Shown: piece after piece, positions 1 to 9,677 of the stretch | How the letters are laid out: each line of letters begins with the position of its first letter | How positions within the stretch are numbered: the first letter of the stretch is position 1 | Source: Salibacterium aidingense DSM 18341 | Lineage (GTDB): Bacteria; Bacillota; Bacilli; Bacillales; Marinococcaceae | Length of the DNA stretch: 64,000 nt | Assembly (NCBI RefSeq): GCF_000429685.1 | Contig: NZ_AUCI01000003.1 | Span: 186,001-250,000, forward strand | Direction of reading: 5' to 3' | The notes under the pieces: model-generated | What the model saw: only the letters and a program-made list of their open reading frames with translations | Databases searched by the model: none | What the model was told of the DNA's origin: nothing | Program-made: the position numbers and the translations under genes

Positions 1-44
1 TTTCGAATGTTCTTCTGTCTCTTACCTCGTTCTTCCTGGTTCAT
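1..44 (-). CDS. lepA: LepA (EF4) translation GTPase, N-terminal fragment
   Basis: Only the first 14 codons of this minus-strand gene are inside the window; the rest lies beyond base 1. They read MNQEERGKRQKNIR, which fits the start of LepA/EF4 just before its conserved first GTPase strand. The ATG at 44-42 follows an AGGAGTGA ribosome-binding site at 59-52. LepA is the ribosome-associated elongation factor 4. The call rests on this short peptide plus position: lepA lies immediately downstream of yqxA and spoIIP in Bacillus subtilis. Confidence 0.75.
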   Translation of the reverse strand, partial: MNQEERGKRQKNIR

Positions 45-68
45 TCTTTGATCACTCCTGCTAAAAAT

Positions 69-94
69 AAATCGCTGCATAAAAGCAACGATTT
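69..94 (-). terminator. hairpin followed by a T-rich run in the lepA leader
   Basis: AAATCG and CGATTT, extended internally by TGC/GCA, flank a short loop and are followed on the minus strand by ATTTTTA. It could end the spoIIP-yqxA transcript or act as a leader hairpin for lepA, because it lies between the lepA promoter and its start codon. It is imperfect, so the assignment is tentative. Confidence 0.4.
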
Positions 95-118
95 CACCGT
101 ACTATAACACTGTTTTTC

Positions 119-147
119 ATTATATCAATGGGAGGCCTTCACTTCAA
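119..147 (-). promoter_or_regulatory. sigma-A promoter of lepA
   Basis: Minus-strand TTGAAG, a 17-base spacer and a perfect TATAAT. It points at lepA and begins just downstream of the yqxA stop codon. Confidence 0.75.
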
Positions 148-165
148 TAACCAGCTTTTACCCGC

Positions 166-444
166 TCAAGAGGAAGGATCAAAAAAATCAAGACTATTTC
201 CAATATTAGAAAACACGTTCATTTCTCCTTTTTCTTTGATCTGATCCTGCCGCTTCATCAGATCTTCGGTCAACCCGTTTTGTGATCCGCCGGAATCATC
301 ACCCGACTCCTCTTGATCATTCTCTACGACGGAATAAGAAGACGTCTGCATGTCCTTCCACTGTTCATGCGAATAATGAAAACCTGTCATCATTCCGCTT
401 AAAAACAGGACAGCTGCCATGCTGATCGTAGTTATAGCTCTCAT
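166..444 (-). CDS. yqxA: YqxA-like small secreted or anchored protein (DUF3679-type)
   Basis: A 92-residue protein with one N-terminal hydrophobic segment (about residues 5-22), then an acidic, Ser/Asp/Glu-rich linker and a short amphipathic C-terminus. The ATG follows a good GAAGGAGTGA site. It lies between spoIIP and lepA, the position of yqxA in B. subtilis, and its length and single membrane anchor fit that family. The function is unknown; co-transcription with spoIIP suggests a sporulation link, which is inference. The name rests mainly on synteny. Confidence 0.6.
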   Translation of the reverse strand: MRAITTISMAAVLFLSGMMTGFHYSHEQWKDMQTSSYSVVENDQEESGDDSGGSQNGLTEDLMKRQDQIKEKGEMNVFSNIGNSLDFFDPSS

Positions 445-459
445 TCTTTCACTCCTTCT

Positions 460-1599
460 CTATTCTGTGGATTCGTTGTACCATTCATTAATAACTTCCG
501 CCAGCGCTTCTGCCGTTTGATATGCTTCATCCAGGTTATTTTCCATACCGCCTATTTCAATAAGGACCGATTGTTCTGATAAATCCTGATTATAGCGGCC
601 GTTAACTCCACCGCCGCCTTTCGTTATAACCCCGCGGCTTAACCCCGGGTATTTTTCATCGAGCTTATCATTCAGCGCTGTTGCCATTTCCAGGTTCTTT
701 TCATAGTGAGGATTGTTTTCCCCGATCACAAAAATCGTGCGCGCCATCGTTTCACCATTTGTCGTGACAGTAGTAACATCCCGCGGCTGTGAATCACGGT
801 GAAGATCAAAAAAGAGTTCAAGCTGGTTATTATTCTCCATCGCTTCCTGAAGCACGGTCCGCGACACTTTATAGGAATCGGTAAAATCCCAGCCCTTTTC
901 ATCAAGTTGTTTTTCAACGTCTGTTTTATTTACGATCGTTCCAATCCCTCGTTCTTCCAGTTCTTCGCCGAGTTTCTGCCCAACCATGGTAATATTCACA
1001 TCCGGGTGGAAAGCACTCTCCGCCCCTTCTTCCAATTCTGGATAAAATGATTCACGGCTGTGGGAATGAACAATATGAGCTACTACCTCTCTATCAGCAT
1101 TAGTATCCTTCGTTTCCTCCGGGGTTTCCATTATTTCCAATCTATCAGCAGATGCTTGCCTTTCTTCCATTAAAACTTCCATAGGAGGGGCTGATTCTAT
1201 CGGCATGTTTGTGAAATCCGTTCCCTCTCCGGCCACAATAATATTTCCATCAAACAATGCCAGCCCTGGGATCTCTTTTCCCAGAAGCGTCCGGGGTTCA
1301 TGGAAATTTAAACGGGTTACTAGTTCAAACAGCATACCAGGGACTGATTCCACCTCTATGTCTGTCCCGCTGGAATGTCCGAAATAATGATTTTCATATT
1401 GAAACACAGAAACGAGAAGTTCTTTTTGAACTTGAGAACTCCAGGTATGTAACTGCCGGGAAGAAAATACATTTCCTTCCTCTGCGGAAGTCAGCAGTGT
1501 AATGAGGAACATGATCAATAAATAGCCGCAGGCTCCTGCTGTAATAAGTCTGCGGAGGCTTGTACGTATGGTGGTTTTTTTTGTCTTGTCTTTATACAT
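460..1599 (-). CDS. spoIIP: Stage II sporulation protein P (SpoIIP), peptidoglycan hydrolase for engulfment
   Basis: SpoIIP is the amidase/endopeptidase of the SpoIIDMP machine that thins septal peptidoglycan during forespore engulfment. The 379-residue product has an N-terminal transmembrane anchor (about residues 18-38), a variable spacer, then the SpoIIP catalytic domain. That domain includes AHIVHSHSRESFYP with its metal-ligand-type His and Glu, the LFFDLHRDSQPR block and the QSVLIEIGGMENN block. The ATG at 1599 was chosen because GGGAGGG lies seven bases upstream; in-frame codons further up lack a site. yqxA follows at once, and a terminator-like hairpin plus 430 bases separates it from gpr, so it probably has its own promoter. 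Confidence 0.95.
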   Translation of the reverse strand: MYKDKTKKTTIRTSLRRLITAGACGYLLIMFLITLLTSAEEGNVFSSRQLHTWSSQVQKELLVSVFQYENHYFGHSSGTDIEVESVPGMLFELVTRLNFHEPRTLLGKEIPGLALFDGNIIVAGEGTDFTNMPIESAPPMEVLMEERQASADRLEIMETPEETKDTNADREVVAHIVHSHSRESFYPELEEGAESAFHPDVNITMVGQKLGEELEERGIGTIVNKTDVEKQLDEKGWDFTDSYKVSRTVLQEAMENNNQLELFFDLHRDSQPRDVTTVTTNGETMARTIFVIGENNPHYEKNLEMATALNDKLDEKYPGLSRGVITKGGGGVNGRYNQDLSEQSVLIEIGGMENNLDEAYQTAEALAEVINEWYNESTE

Positions 1600-1671
1600 T
1601 TTATTCCCTCCCTGCTCTACTCTATGAAGGAAAGTTAATAGAATAGAACGAGAGAATGGAACCAACTAAGA

Positions 1672-1704
1672 AAAACGCTGGTTGGGGGTCCCGCTCAGCG
1701 TTTT
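1672..1704. terminator. bidirectional terminator-like hairpin between gpr and spoIIP
   Basis: AAAACGCTG pairs perfectly with CAGCGTTTT around a 15-base loop. On the minus strand the stem is followed by further T residues, so it should stop gpr transcripts before spoIIP. Confidence 0.6.
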
Positions 1705-1750
1705 GTTTATATTCCATAGCGCCAGGTTACAAACGGTTCTACAGGGCACC

Positions 1751-1987
1751 TTCGGACATTTATTCCGCTGAATGCCCGAATACGTGGCCTGTGACAGCTT
1801 TTTCAGACATTTGTTCCGTTATCCGGGCTCCAGAACGCTTCTTTTACGATAAAAAAGCGAAGTAACGGAAAAAATGTCCGAACCCTCCTTCAAAATAGGT
1901 GAAATCGTAGAAATAAAGGAATAAATGTCCCCCGCCGGGGTATCTTCGACTCATTCCCGCAGGAGTCTCGCCTGCTCCGTTCTCACC
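1751..1987. repeat. non-coding cluster of degenerate repeats between spoIIP and gpr
   Basis: Four variants of one motif occur here. Two are on the plus strand (CGGACATTTATTCCG at 1753-1767 and AGACATTTGTTCCGTTA from 1805). Two are inverted (TAACGGAAAAAATGTCCG from 1863 and GGAATAAATGTCC from 1918). The second and third could pair as a long hairpin. From about 1950 a segment beginning ATTCCCGCAGGAGTC resembles, from memory, a dispersed Bacillaceae intergenic repeat. Open frames on both strands are short and family-less, so I read this as mobile or decayed non-coding DNA. Confidence 0.5.
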
Positions 1988-2030
1988 TAAAGGAAACGTT
2001 CGGACTTTTTCAGCAACTTTTGTATTAGAG

Positions 2031-3140
2031 TTATTTGGTATAGGTGCCGGTGCTTTCTTGGGAAATGCTTTTATGGAGCGCTGCATTTAATCCTTCTGCG
2101 ATAACATTGGCCATATTTTCCATAAACACGTCCACTTCTTTTGGTGTGACCATAAGGTTATGCCCCATCGGAGCAAGCACTTCCTGAATCAACTGTCTTT
2201 TTTCCGAATCATTCAGTCCGCCCACCATTCCAAGCATGGCTTTCCGTTCTTCCTCATTGGGAAGATCTTCTTCCTTCAGTTCTTTCTTTTCTCCAAAAAC
2301 CATGCCGGCGGGCGCTAATGCTTTCCCGGCTGAATCTTTCGTCTTCATTTCTTTCCCGAGGTGTTTTAAAATGAAGTCAATGGTGTCACTGGTAATAGAA
2401 ACAGCGTCAACTACCGTCGGGATCCCAATTGCTATCACGGGAATACCGAGCGTATCCCTGCTTAATTCCTTGCGTTTATTCCCGACACCCGAACCAGGAT
2501 GGATCCCGGTATCGGACATTTGAATGGTTGTATTCACACGTTCTACCGATCTTGAAGCCAGAGCGTCTACAGCAATCACAAAATCAGGTTTGGTCCTCTC
2601 GATAGCTGCTGAGATAAGCTCACTTGTTTCCACCCCTGTAAGTCCCATCACACCCGGTGAAAAAGCACTGACAGAGCGGAATCCCTCCTCCACCTGTTCC
2701 GGGGCTTCCTTAAATAGATGTCTGGTAATGACCATTTTATCTACTACCATTGGTCCCAAAGCATCCGGGGTCACATTCCAATTCCCGAGTCCAGTTACAA
2801 GACAGGAAGCGTCTTTTGGAATGCCAAGACCTTTCAAAAAGAGAGCAAATTCTTCAGCCAGTACTTCTTCCATCGCTTGTTGAAGTTTGGTGTCCTGCTT
2901 GCGCACGCCCTGGGCCTCAAAGGTTAAATATTCACCCGGTTTTTTCCCCGTCTGGTCGGCCCCGGTCTCATCGATCGTGACCTTCGTAATTTTAACTCCC
3001 TTTTCTTCTCTTTCATGCACACGTATGCCTTTGTTTACATCTTTTTGGGGAGTTTGACGAACCTCTTGTTCTTCAAGCAGCTCTTTCTCTTCAATCGCCA
3101 GATCTGTACGGACATTATAGTTGGAAAGATCTAATTCCAC
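2031..3140 (-). CDS. gpr: Germination protease GPR, degrades small acid-soluble spore proteins
   Basis: GPR is an aspartic-type endoprotease that cleaves alpha/beta SASPs at germination to free spore DNA and supply amino acids. The 369-residue product has the family length, an N-terminal stretch matching the self-removed propeptide ([14 protein letters not shown]), and conserved blocks such as [14 protein letters not shown] and [17 protein letters not shown]. The start is a GTG preceded by AGGTGG. A sigma-G type promoter lies about 60 bases upstream, fitting forespore expression. spoIIP lies downstream, as in B. subtilis. Confidence 0.96.
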   Translation of the reverse strand: MELDLSNYNVRTDLAIEEKELLEEQEVRQTPQKDVNKGIRVHEREEKGVKITKVTIDETGADQTGKKPGEYLTFEAQGVRKQDTKLQQAMEEVLAEEFALFLKGLGIPKDASCLVTGLGNWNVTPDALGPMVVDKMVITRHLFKEAPEQVEEGFRSVSAFSPGVMGLTGVETSELISAAIERTKPDFVIAVDALASRSVERVNTTIQMSDTGIHPGSGVGNKRKELSRDTLGIPVIAIGIPTVVDAVSITSDTIDFILKHLGKEMKTKDSAGKALAPAGMVFGEKKELKEEDLPNEEERKAMLGMVGGLNDSEKRQLIQEVLAPMGHNLMVTPKEVDVFMENMANVIAEGLNAALHKSISQESTGTYTK

Positions 3141-3201
3141 ATTGCCACCTGCTTTCCGCCGTGATTTTTTCTATTTTTCCCGGCTGGATCATTATACCGC
3201 T

Positions 3202-3230
3202 TAGTATGATACGCAGGCGGCTGTTTATTC
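3202..3230 (-). promoter_or_regulatory. sigma-G (forespore) type promoter of gpr
   Basis: The minus strand carries GAATA, 17 bases, then CATACTA, which matches the known sigma-G -35/-10 pattern. gpr is a sigma-F/sigma-G gene in B. subtilis, so the match fits biologically. It backs onto the divergent rpsT promoter. Confidence 0.65.
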
Positions 3231-3233
3231 GTC

Positions 3234-3262
3234 TTGCACGAGATTTTGTTTTTTGATAGAAT
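3234..3262 (+). promoter_or_regulatory. sigma-A promoter of rpsT
   Basis: TTGCAC, a 17-base spacer and TAGAAT, facing rpsT. It starts four bases from the gpr promoter, giving a compact divergent control region. Confidence 0.7.
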
Positions 3263-3318
3263 CCTCTTGTGTTCTCATCGTTAGAAAGGGAGAGAACAAA
3301 ACAAGGGAGGTGACACAC

Positions 3319-3585
3319 ATGCCTAATATTAAACAAGCGAAAAAACGCGTTATCGTCAATGAATCAAAGCGGGTAAAACAGCACGCCTTTAAATCAGCCA
3401 TGCGTTCCGTCATTAAAGAATTTAACAAAAAAGTTGATAACAAGGATGTAGAGGGAGCAAAAGAACTCCTGCCCCTGGCTGTTAAGAAGGTGGATAAAGC
3501 TGCCGATAAAAATATGATTCATAAAAATAAAGCAGCTCGAACAAAATCAAAAATGAATCAGCGTTTCAACGAAATCGCGCAGTAA
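3319..3585 (+). CDS. rpsT: 30S ribosomal protein S20
   Basis: An 88-residue, very basic protein with the S20 signature PNIKQAKKRV at the N-terminus and the Lys/Arg-rich helices that bind 16S rRNA in the small subunit. The ATG at 3319 follows GGGAGGTGA at the usual distance; the frame stays open upstream but those codons have no site. It is a single-gene unit with its own promoter and a strong terminator, divergent from gpr as in B. subtilis. Confidence 0.98.
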   Translation: MPNIKQAKKRVIVNESKRVKQHAFKSAMRSVIKEFNKKVDNKDVEGAKELLPLAVKKVDKAADKNMIHKNKAARTKSKMNQRFNEIAQ

Positions 3586-3591
3586 GTAATC

Positions 3592-3621
3592 AAAACGACT
3601 CCTTTCCAGAGTCGTTTTTTT
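3592..3621 (+). terminator. rho-independent terminator of rpsT
   Basis: AAAACGACTC and GAGTCGTTTT form a stem around a short loop and run directly into a T tract. It lies seven bases after the stop codon. Confidence 0.9.
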
Positions 3622-3706
3622 ACTTTCAATCAGATTCCTCCATTCTTCTAAGACGCAGACTGCTATCTCTTTCAAACGCTGTGGTTAAGATACAGGCCCT
3701 TACAGT

Positions 3707-4732
3707 TTAAGAAGCTTGAACGAGAGCGGCAATGCTTAACTCCAACTGAAGCGATTTATCGACCCGGCCTGTTTTCACATGATAATCGGCCTCTGCTAAT
3801 TCCTGCAGTACATCTGTTAATGTCGCTACTGAATATGTTTTAGATTGATCTTCCGCTATTTTCACCGCATATGGGTGGATTTTTAACCGGGACGCGATCT
3901 TCTGCCGCGAGTATCCTGTTTTTTTCAGCTGGCTGACATGCAGAATAATACGGAACTGTCTCGCCAGCAGGGCCAAAATTTTAATGGGCTCTTCATTTTG
4001 TTTCATCAAGTCGTAATAGATCCGAAAGGCCTTTTCTGCACGGGCGTTCACTACATGATCCACCAGCTCAAATACATTGTCTTCCAGCGTACGGGGTACT
4101 AATCTTTCTACCGTGTCTTCCGTAATTTGACCCCCTCTGCCCGTGTACATGGCCAGTTTGTCCATTTCTGAGGAAAGCATCATCATATCTTTTCCAGCCA
4201 GCTGCATCACTTTTGTTTTGGCCTTGTCGGTCATGGTGACAGACATCGCTTCCGTATAGTCCTGGAGCCATGCTTCCATATTTTTCTCATCAAACGCGCC
4301 AGCTTCCATATAAACGCCGTGTTTTTTTAACTTCTTTACGATTTTTTTCCGCTCGTCCAGTTTTTCATGAGACACTGTCATAATCATGACAGTGTCCCGT
4401 GGCGCATCTTCTATATACTGTTCCAGGTAAGAAAGATTATGCTCTATCTTTTCTTTTTCTTTCACCCCTGTTAAAAAATAACAGTTTTTAAGTAAAATCA
4501 CCCGTTTCTCTCCAAAAAATGGAAGGGTCTCTCCTTCTTCCAGTGCAATATCAACCGGCGTATCTTTCATATCATACACAGAATAATTGAAATCCTTTTC
4601 CTGCTCTGCGAGCGTTACAGATACAATTTTTTCTATGGTATTTTTAATGAGATACTCTTCTTTTCCATATAATAAATACAAAGGAGAAATTTTATTCTGT
4701 TCTATATCCTTCATCAACTGGATGTATTCCAT
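3707..4732 (-). CDS. holA: DNA polymerase III delta subunit
   Basis: Delta is the clamp-loader subunit that opens the beta sliding clamp. The 341-residue protein has the AAA+-like fold of the family, with SPLYLLYGKEEYLI at the N-terminus, where the Walker A lysine is absent as expected for HolA. The C-terminal helical collar region includes ILALLARQFRIIL. The ATG at 4732 was preferred over a GTG nine bases upstream because TTGGAGTG sits eight bases before it. It converges with rpsT and follows the yqzM/comEC region, as in B. subtilis. Confidence 0.93.
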   Translation of the reverse strand: MEYIQLMKDIEQNKISPLYLLYGKEEYLIKNTIEKIVSVTLAEQEKDFNYSVYDMKDTPVDIALEEGETLPFFGEKRVILLKNCYFLTGVKEKEKIEHNLSYLEQYIEDAPRDTVMIMTVSHEKLDERKKIVKKLKKHGVYMEAGAFDEKNMEAWLQDYTEAMSVTMTDKAKTKVMQLAGKDMMMLSSEMDKLAMYTGRGGQITEDTVERLVPRTLEDNVFELVDHVVNARAEKAFRIYYDLMKQNEEPIKILALLARQFRIILHVSQLKKTGYSRQKIASRLKIHPYAVKIAEDQSKTYSVATLTDVLQELAEADYHVKTGRVDKSLQLELSIAALVQAS

Positions 4733-4765
4733 GATCTGCACTCCAATACCGTGGTTTCTTTTTCT

Positions 4766-4794
4766 ATCCTAGCCTCCTTTCGGTATTCACGCAA
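4766..4794 (-). promoter_or_regulatory. possible sigma-A promoter of holA
   Basis: Minus-strand TTGCGT, 17 bases and TAGGAT, just upstream of holA and downstream of a terminator-like hairpin. The match is moderate. Confidence 0.35.
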
Positions 4795-4809
4795 TATATT
4801 GAAGGAAAA

Positions 4810-4833
4810 GGAAAGTGCCAAGAAGCACTTTCC
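4810..4833 (-). terminator. terminator hairpin upstream of holA
   Basis: A perfect nine-base stem, GGAAAGTGC/GCACTTTCC, with a six-base loop. On the minus strand it is followed by TTTTCCTTC, so it would stop transcripts arriving from comEC. Confidence 0.6.
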
Positions 4834-4845
4834 ATTTATAATAAA

Positions 4846-4882
4846 CGTTGATAAAAAGGCCTAGGACATCTTTTTATCAACG
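4846..4882. repeat. perfect 12-base inverted repeat in the holA-yqzM gap
   Basis: CGTTGATAAAAA and TTTTTATCAACG flank a 13-base centre. The stem is AT-rich with no clear T tail beyond the arms. It could be a terminator, an operator or a relic repeat. The remaining gap up to yqzM holds only a TATAAT at 5023-5028 with a poor -35. Confidence 0.55.
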
Positions 4883-5062
4883 ATATTCGGGGTTTCTCTT
4901 TTATTTTATCCTATGATCGAAGGGGTTATGGGTGACAACTGTTTACAGCTGCGGTAATGACATCCTTTGTATTTGATTGTTCGTTTTTATTCAATAATAT
5001 GGATTTTTATCGCTGCTTGTCCTATAATATGGGGAGAGAGCTTTTGCAAGGAGGAGATGGCT

Positions 5063-5200
5063 GTGAGTCATTTTGAAAAGGACGTGCAGAGCAAACGGAA
5101 CGATTTCAACGATTCAGTTGTTGGATTCGTGGTGCCTTTTGTTTTTTTCACGCTTATTATGGTTATTGCTACTGTCATTGATGTAGCAGGTGGATTTTAA
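5063..5200 (+). CDS. yqzM: YqzM family small membrane protein
   Basis: A 45-residue protein starting at GTG 5063 nine bases after AAGGAGGAG; the ATG six bases earlier is too close to that site. It begins SHFEKDVQSKRNDFNDSV and ends with one transmembrane helix. Length, the ...VQSKRND... block and position between holA and comEC match B. subtilis YqzM. The function is unknown. A strong terminator follows within 20 bases. Confidence 0.85.
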   Translation: MSHFEKDVQSKRNDFNDSVVGFVVPFVFFTLIMVIATVIDVAGGF

Positions 5201-5214
5201 TAACGAAAGTGGAG

Positions 5215-5245
5215 AAACCTTGTCAGGAAAAGACAAGGTTTTTTT
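5215..5245 (+). terminator. rho-independent terminator of yqzM
   Basis: AAACCTTGTC and GACAAGGTTT form a ten-base stem followed by a T tract. The convergent comEC stop codon lies inside the tail. Confidence 0.88.
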
Positions 5246-7580
5246 AGTGGGATCCACAGTTGGGCTCCGTCCTTTCCCCGGCCTGATAAATATCCTGTAC
5301 GGCCTGCTCAGTAAAAACGATTTGAACAGCGCCGCCTGCATCGGTGCGAAATACTTGCGTTCCCGCTTTTTCTAACGTTTGGAGAGTTTCCTGATGCGGA
5401 TGCCCAAACCGATTGCATACACCCGCGGAAAGGAAAGCAGCTGTTGGCTGCAGCTGTTGAATAAAAGCAGAGGTCGAGGAAGTGCGGCTGCCGTGGTGAC
5501 CCACTTTTAAAAAGTCAGCTTTAACGTCGGGGTAAAGATCAAGAAGTTTTTTCTCTCCCGCTTCTTCTAAATCTCCGGTGAACAACCAGCCGGTCCCTCC
5601 AAGCACTGCTTTAAAAACGATGGAACGGTCGTTTCCGGGATCCTCTCCGCCCGCCGGCAGAAGAACCTGAAACTTGCTTTGTCCTTCCTGCCAACGATTT
5701 CCCTTTCCACTCCAGACAATAGGAATATTTTGATGGTCTACGAATTGGAGAAACCTTTTCTCTTCTTCTGTAAAAATGCTTCCTTTTCCATACAAGACAG
5801 CCTGTACGTTCGTTTGTTCAAGCACGGCAAATAAACCGCCGTAATGATCAATATCTCCGTGAGTTACAATTACTTTATCCAATGCTTTGATTCCCCGTGC
5901 CTTTAGAAATGGCATTACCATTTTTTCTCCCGGATCATACGGGTCCCTTCTCTTTTCCCATTCCTCTTTAGGAAATGGTAAAACCCCTCCGCCGTCGATC
6001 AAATAAACAGCTTTACGATGTGGAAGTTCCATCACAATACTTTCTCCCTGCCCCACATCAAGAACGGTGACATAGCCTTTATTATCCCAGTATGGGTACT
6101 GCAGCTGGGCGTATATCACGGTCATTGTCAACAAAAGGGGCAGAAGAAGTTTAACGTGACATCCATATTTATCCCAACGGTACAACCCATAATAAATGGT
6201 CAGAGAAAGCATGACGGTTATCTGCCAGGATGGTTTTCCAAACGCCAGGGTAAAAATCTTCCAGCCGGCAGCTATTTGAAGAAGGTTATGCGCCTGAGCT
6301 GTTATTTGGCTTAATACAGCAGCTGGAAAAGAAAATAGAAAAGGGGGAAGAAAGGAGAGAAAAAACAAAAGGATTACCCCAGGCAGCACGAGAATGGAAA
6401 CAAAGGGAATAAATAAAAGGTTAAGCAGGATGCTTAATAAAGAGAACTCATAAAAATGAAAAAGGACCACAGGCAGACCAGCGAGCTGGGCAATACTACT
6501 GACATAAAAAGCAGCCTTCCAATAAGCGTTAGTTTTTAACATATTCCTCGATAAAAGCAGGGAAGCACTGATGAGAAAGGAAAGCTGAAACCCAATATGG
6601 AGGAGATAATAGGGCTGCAGGAACAATAAAAGTACAGCAAACAGACACAACACAAAAAAAGGATCCACGGTTTTTCTCCCAGTCTTTCTCCATATAATAA
6701 AAATCATCGTAACAGATACAGCCCTGATGACAGAAGGAGCTGCTCCAGCCAGCACAATATAAGCAGGCAGAAGAAGAAGCAGAACCCATTCTGCTTTTTC
6801 TCGTGTCAGGCCGATCCGCAGCAGCATATAATAAATCATTCCGGAAAGCAGCCCGGCGTGCAGTCCGGAGACAGCCAATAAATGGATTAATCCAAGACTC
6901 TGATAATGGTTTTCTGTGTCTGGGTCCAAGAGAGCTCTTTCTCCAAATAAAAGAGCGGCGGCCACTCCTTTCAATTCTTCCGGGAAGGAGTGATCGATCC
7001 ACTGTATGCCTGCATGTCTCCATTCTTTAAGCATATAATACAGGCTGAAACTGTTTTTCCGGCACTGTAAATCATTTACCGAGAAAACATCCATTTCCCA
7101 GTGGGTATAATGTTGTTTTAAGTAATGACGGTAATCAAAAGCGTGAAAATTGGAAGCGGCAGAAGGAAGGGATAAGCTGCCAGTGACGGAACACGAGATT
7201 CCCGGGGATAAACGAGAGGCCGGAATAATTTCATTAAAATCATGAAGTTTTACGGAGACCATAATCTTTTCGCCATTCTCTTTTTTCAAATCAAAGCGGA
7301 GCTTATCTCCATCTCTGATGGGGCCTTCATGCAAAACTCCTTTTATTTCCCGTTCTTCTCCAGATAATGAAGAAATATTTGTAAGTTCGACCCATTCGGT
7401 GCGGATAAAAAACACAGCGGACAGCCCCAGCAGACAGAAGAAAGTTTTTCTGTCTTTTTTTAGAGCTGCGAAAGTAAAAAAGGATGCCGCAATAAGGAAG
7501 GTGGTCCATGACACAGTGGAAAAAGACCAACTTATTGCGGCAGCTGCTCCAATCACAAACCATATGCCCTTTTTATTCAA
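5244..7580 (-). CDS. comEC: ComEC/Rec2 DNA-uptake channel protein
   Basis: ComEC carries single-stranded transforming DNA across the membrane. The 778-residue product has N-terminal membrane segments, an OB-like extracellular region, and the competence domain with LLAVSGLHAGLLSGM around residue 240. After further helices comes a C-terminal metallo-beta-lactamase-like domain (VLDVGQGESIVME, THGDIDHYGG, VGHHGSRTS), which keeps the putative nuclease ligands. The start is a TTG after TAGGTAA. It lies eight bases downstream of metY, an unusual partner, since comEB is expected upstream. It appears full length. Confidence 0.95.
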   Translation of the reverse strand: MNKKGIWFVIGAAAAISWSFSTVSWTTFLIAASFFTFAALKKDRKTFFCLLGLSAVFFIRTEWVELTNISSLSGEEREIKGVLHEGPIRDGDKLRFDLKKENGEKIMVSVKLHDFNEIIPASRLSPGISCSVTGSLSLPSAASNFHAFDYRHYLKQHYTHWEMDVFSVNDLQCRKNSFSLYYMLKEWRHAGIQWIDHSFPEELKGVAAALLFGERALLDPDTENHYQSLGLIHLLAVSGLHAGLLSGMIYYMLLRIGLTREKAEWVLLLLLPAYIVLAGAAPSVIRAVSVTMIFIIWRKTGRKTVDPFFVLCLFAVLLLFLQPYYLLHIGFQLSFLISASLLLSRNMLKTNAYWKAAFYVSSIAQLAGLPVVLFHFYEFSLLSILLNLLFIPFVSILVLPGVILLFFLSFLPPFLFSFPAAVLSQITAQAHNLLQIAAGWKIFTLAFGKPSWQITVMLSLTIYYGLYRWDKYGCHVKLLLPLLLTMTVIYAQLQYPYWDNKGYVTVLDVGQGESIVMELPHRKAVYLIDGGGVLPFPKEEWEKRRDPYDPGEKMVMPFLKARGIKALDKVIVTHGDIDHYGGLFAVLEQTNVQAVLYGKGSIFTEEEKRFLQFVDHQNIPIVWSGKGNRWQEGQSKFQVLLPAGGEDPGNDRSIVFKAVLGGTGWLFTGDLEEAGEKKLLDLYPDVKADFLKVGHHGSRTSSTSAFIQQLQPTAAFLSAGVCNRFGHPHQETLQTLEKAGTQVFRTDAGGAVQIVFTEQAVQDIYQAGERTEPNCGSH

Positions 7581-7588
7581 TCGGTTAC

Positions 7589-8944
<1,356 letters not shown>

Positions 8945-8948
8945 TCAT

Positions 8949-9578
8949 TCACTCCAGTGTGATTCTCTCCTTCATTTGTTCCAGGGAGGCTTCTCCAATA
9001 CCGGAAACTTGAAGCAGCTCATCTACCTGCTCAAACAAACCGTTCTCTTCTCTATACGATATGATAGCGCCTGCTTTTGCGGGTCCAATTCCAGGCAGGG
9101 TTTCCAGGCTGGATGCCTCTGCATAATTAATCCGCACAAGGTCGTCTTCTTTTTCGTCTTTCACTGCAATAGTAGTTTCCTCTCCTTCTTCCGGCACATA
9201 AACGACCATTTCATCCTCTAACTTTTCAGCAAAATTAACTCCAAGCGGCTCTCCTTTTTCTAGAATCCCGCCCGCAGCATCCAGGGCATCAATAATCCTT
9301 TCTCCTTCTTCCAGTTCATACACTCCCGGATTTTGAACCGCTCCTTTCACATCAACCAAAAGCTTTTCATCCTTTCCTTCCGTGGTGTCTTTTGCATCTT
9401 CGCCCTTTTCTTCTTTTCTCTCGGTTCCCTCCACTTCCAAATCCTGAATAAAAGCTTCCTGTCCGCCTGCGGGCTCCATATTTTTTTCTGCCTGGAAGAA
9501 ATAAATGATACCTAACCATACTAAAAGAATTACGGCTGCACTCCCTGCAATCCAAAAAATCATAGTATTTCGCTGCAT
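8949..9578 (-). CDS. comEA: ComEA, membrane-anchored DNA receptor for competence
   Basis: ComEA binds double-stranded DNA outside the membrane and passes it to the uptake channel. The 209-residue protein has one N-terminal transmembrane helix (about residues 8-28), an acidic Glu/Lys-rich linker, an SLBB-like domain (LLVDVKGAVQNPGVYEL), and a C-terminal double helix-hairpin-helix (LETLPGIGPAKAGAII, LLQVSGIGEASLEQM). The ATG follows GAAGGAGTG. It is divergent from comER, as in B. subtilis. No convincing ComK box was seen in the 100-base divergent gap. Confidence 0.95.
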   Translation of the reverse strand: MQRNTMIFWIAGSAAVILLVWLGIIYFFQAEKNMEPAGGQEAFIQDLEVEGTERKEEKGEDAKDTTEGKDEKLLVDVKGAVQNPGVYELEEGERIIDALDAAGGILEKGEPLGVNFAEKLEDEMVVYVPEEGEETTIAVKDEKEDDLVRINYAEASSLETLPGIGPAKAGAIISYREENGLFEQVDELLQVSGIGEASLEQMKERITLE

Positions 9579-9677
9579 AGCGGCACTCCTTCAAAATTTG
9601 TAGTATATATGGGCGATTTGTCACATAGGATGTGGAGAGAAAACGTTAGGAACGGGATGACTAAGGAGGGGAAATCA

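Noticed and set aside
1656-2086. Short frames on both strands in the gpr-spoIIP gap
   Set aside because: They fall in repeat-derived sequence, lack ribosome-binding sites and show no family signal; the minus-strand one also runs into gpr.
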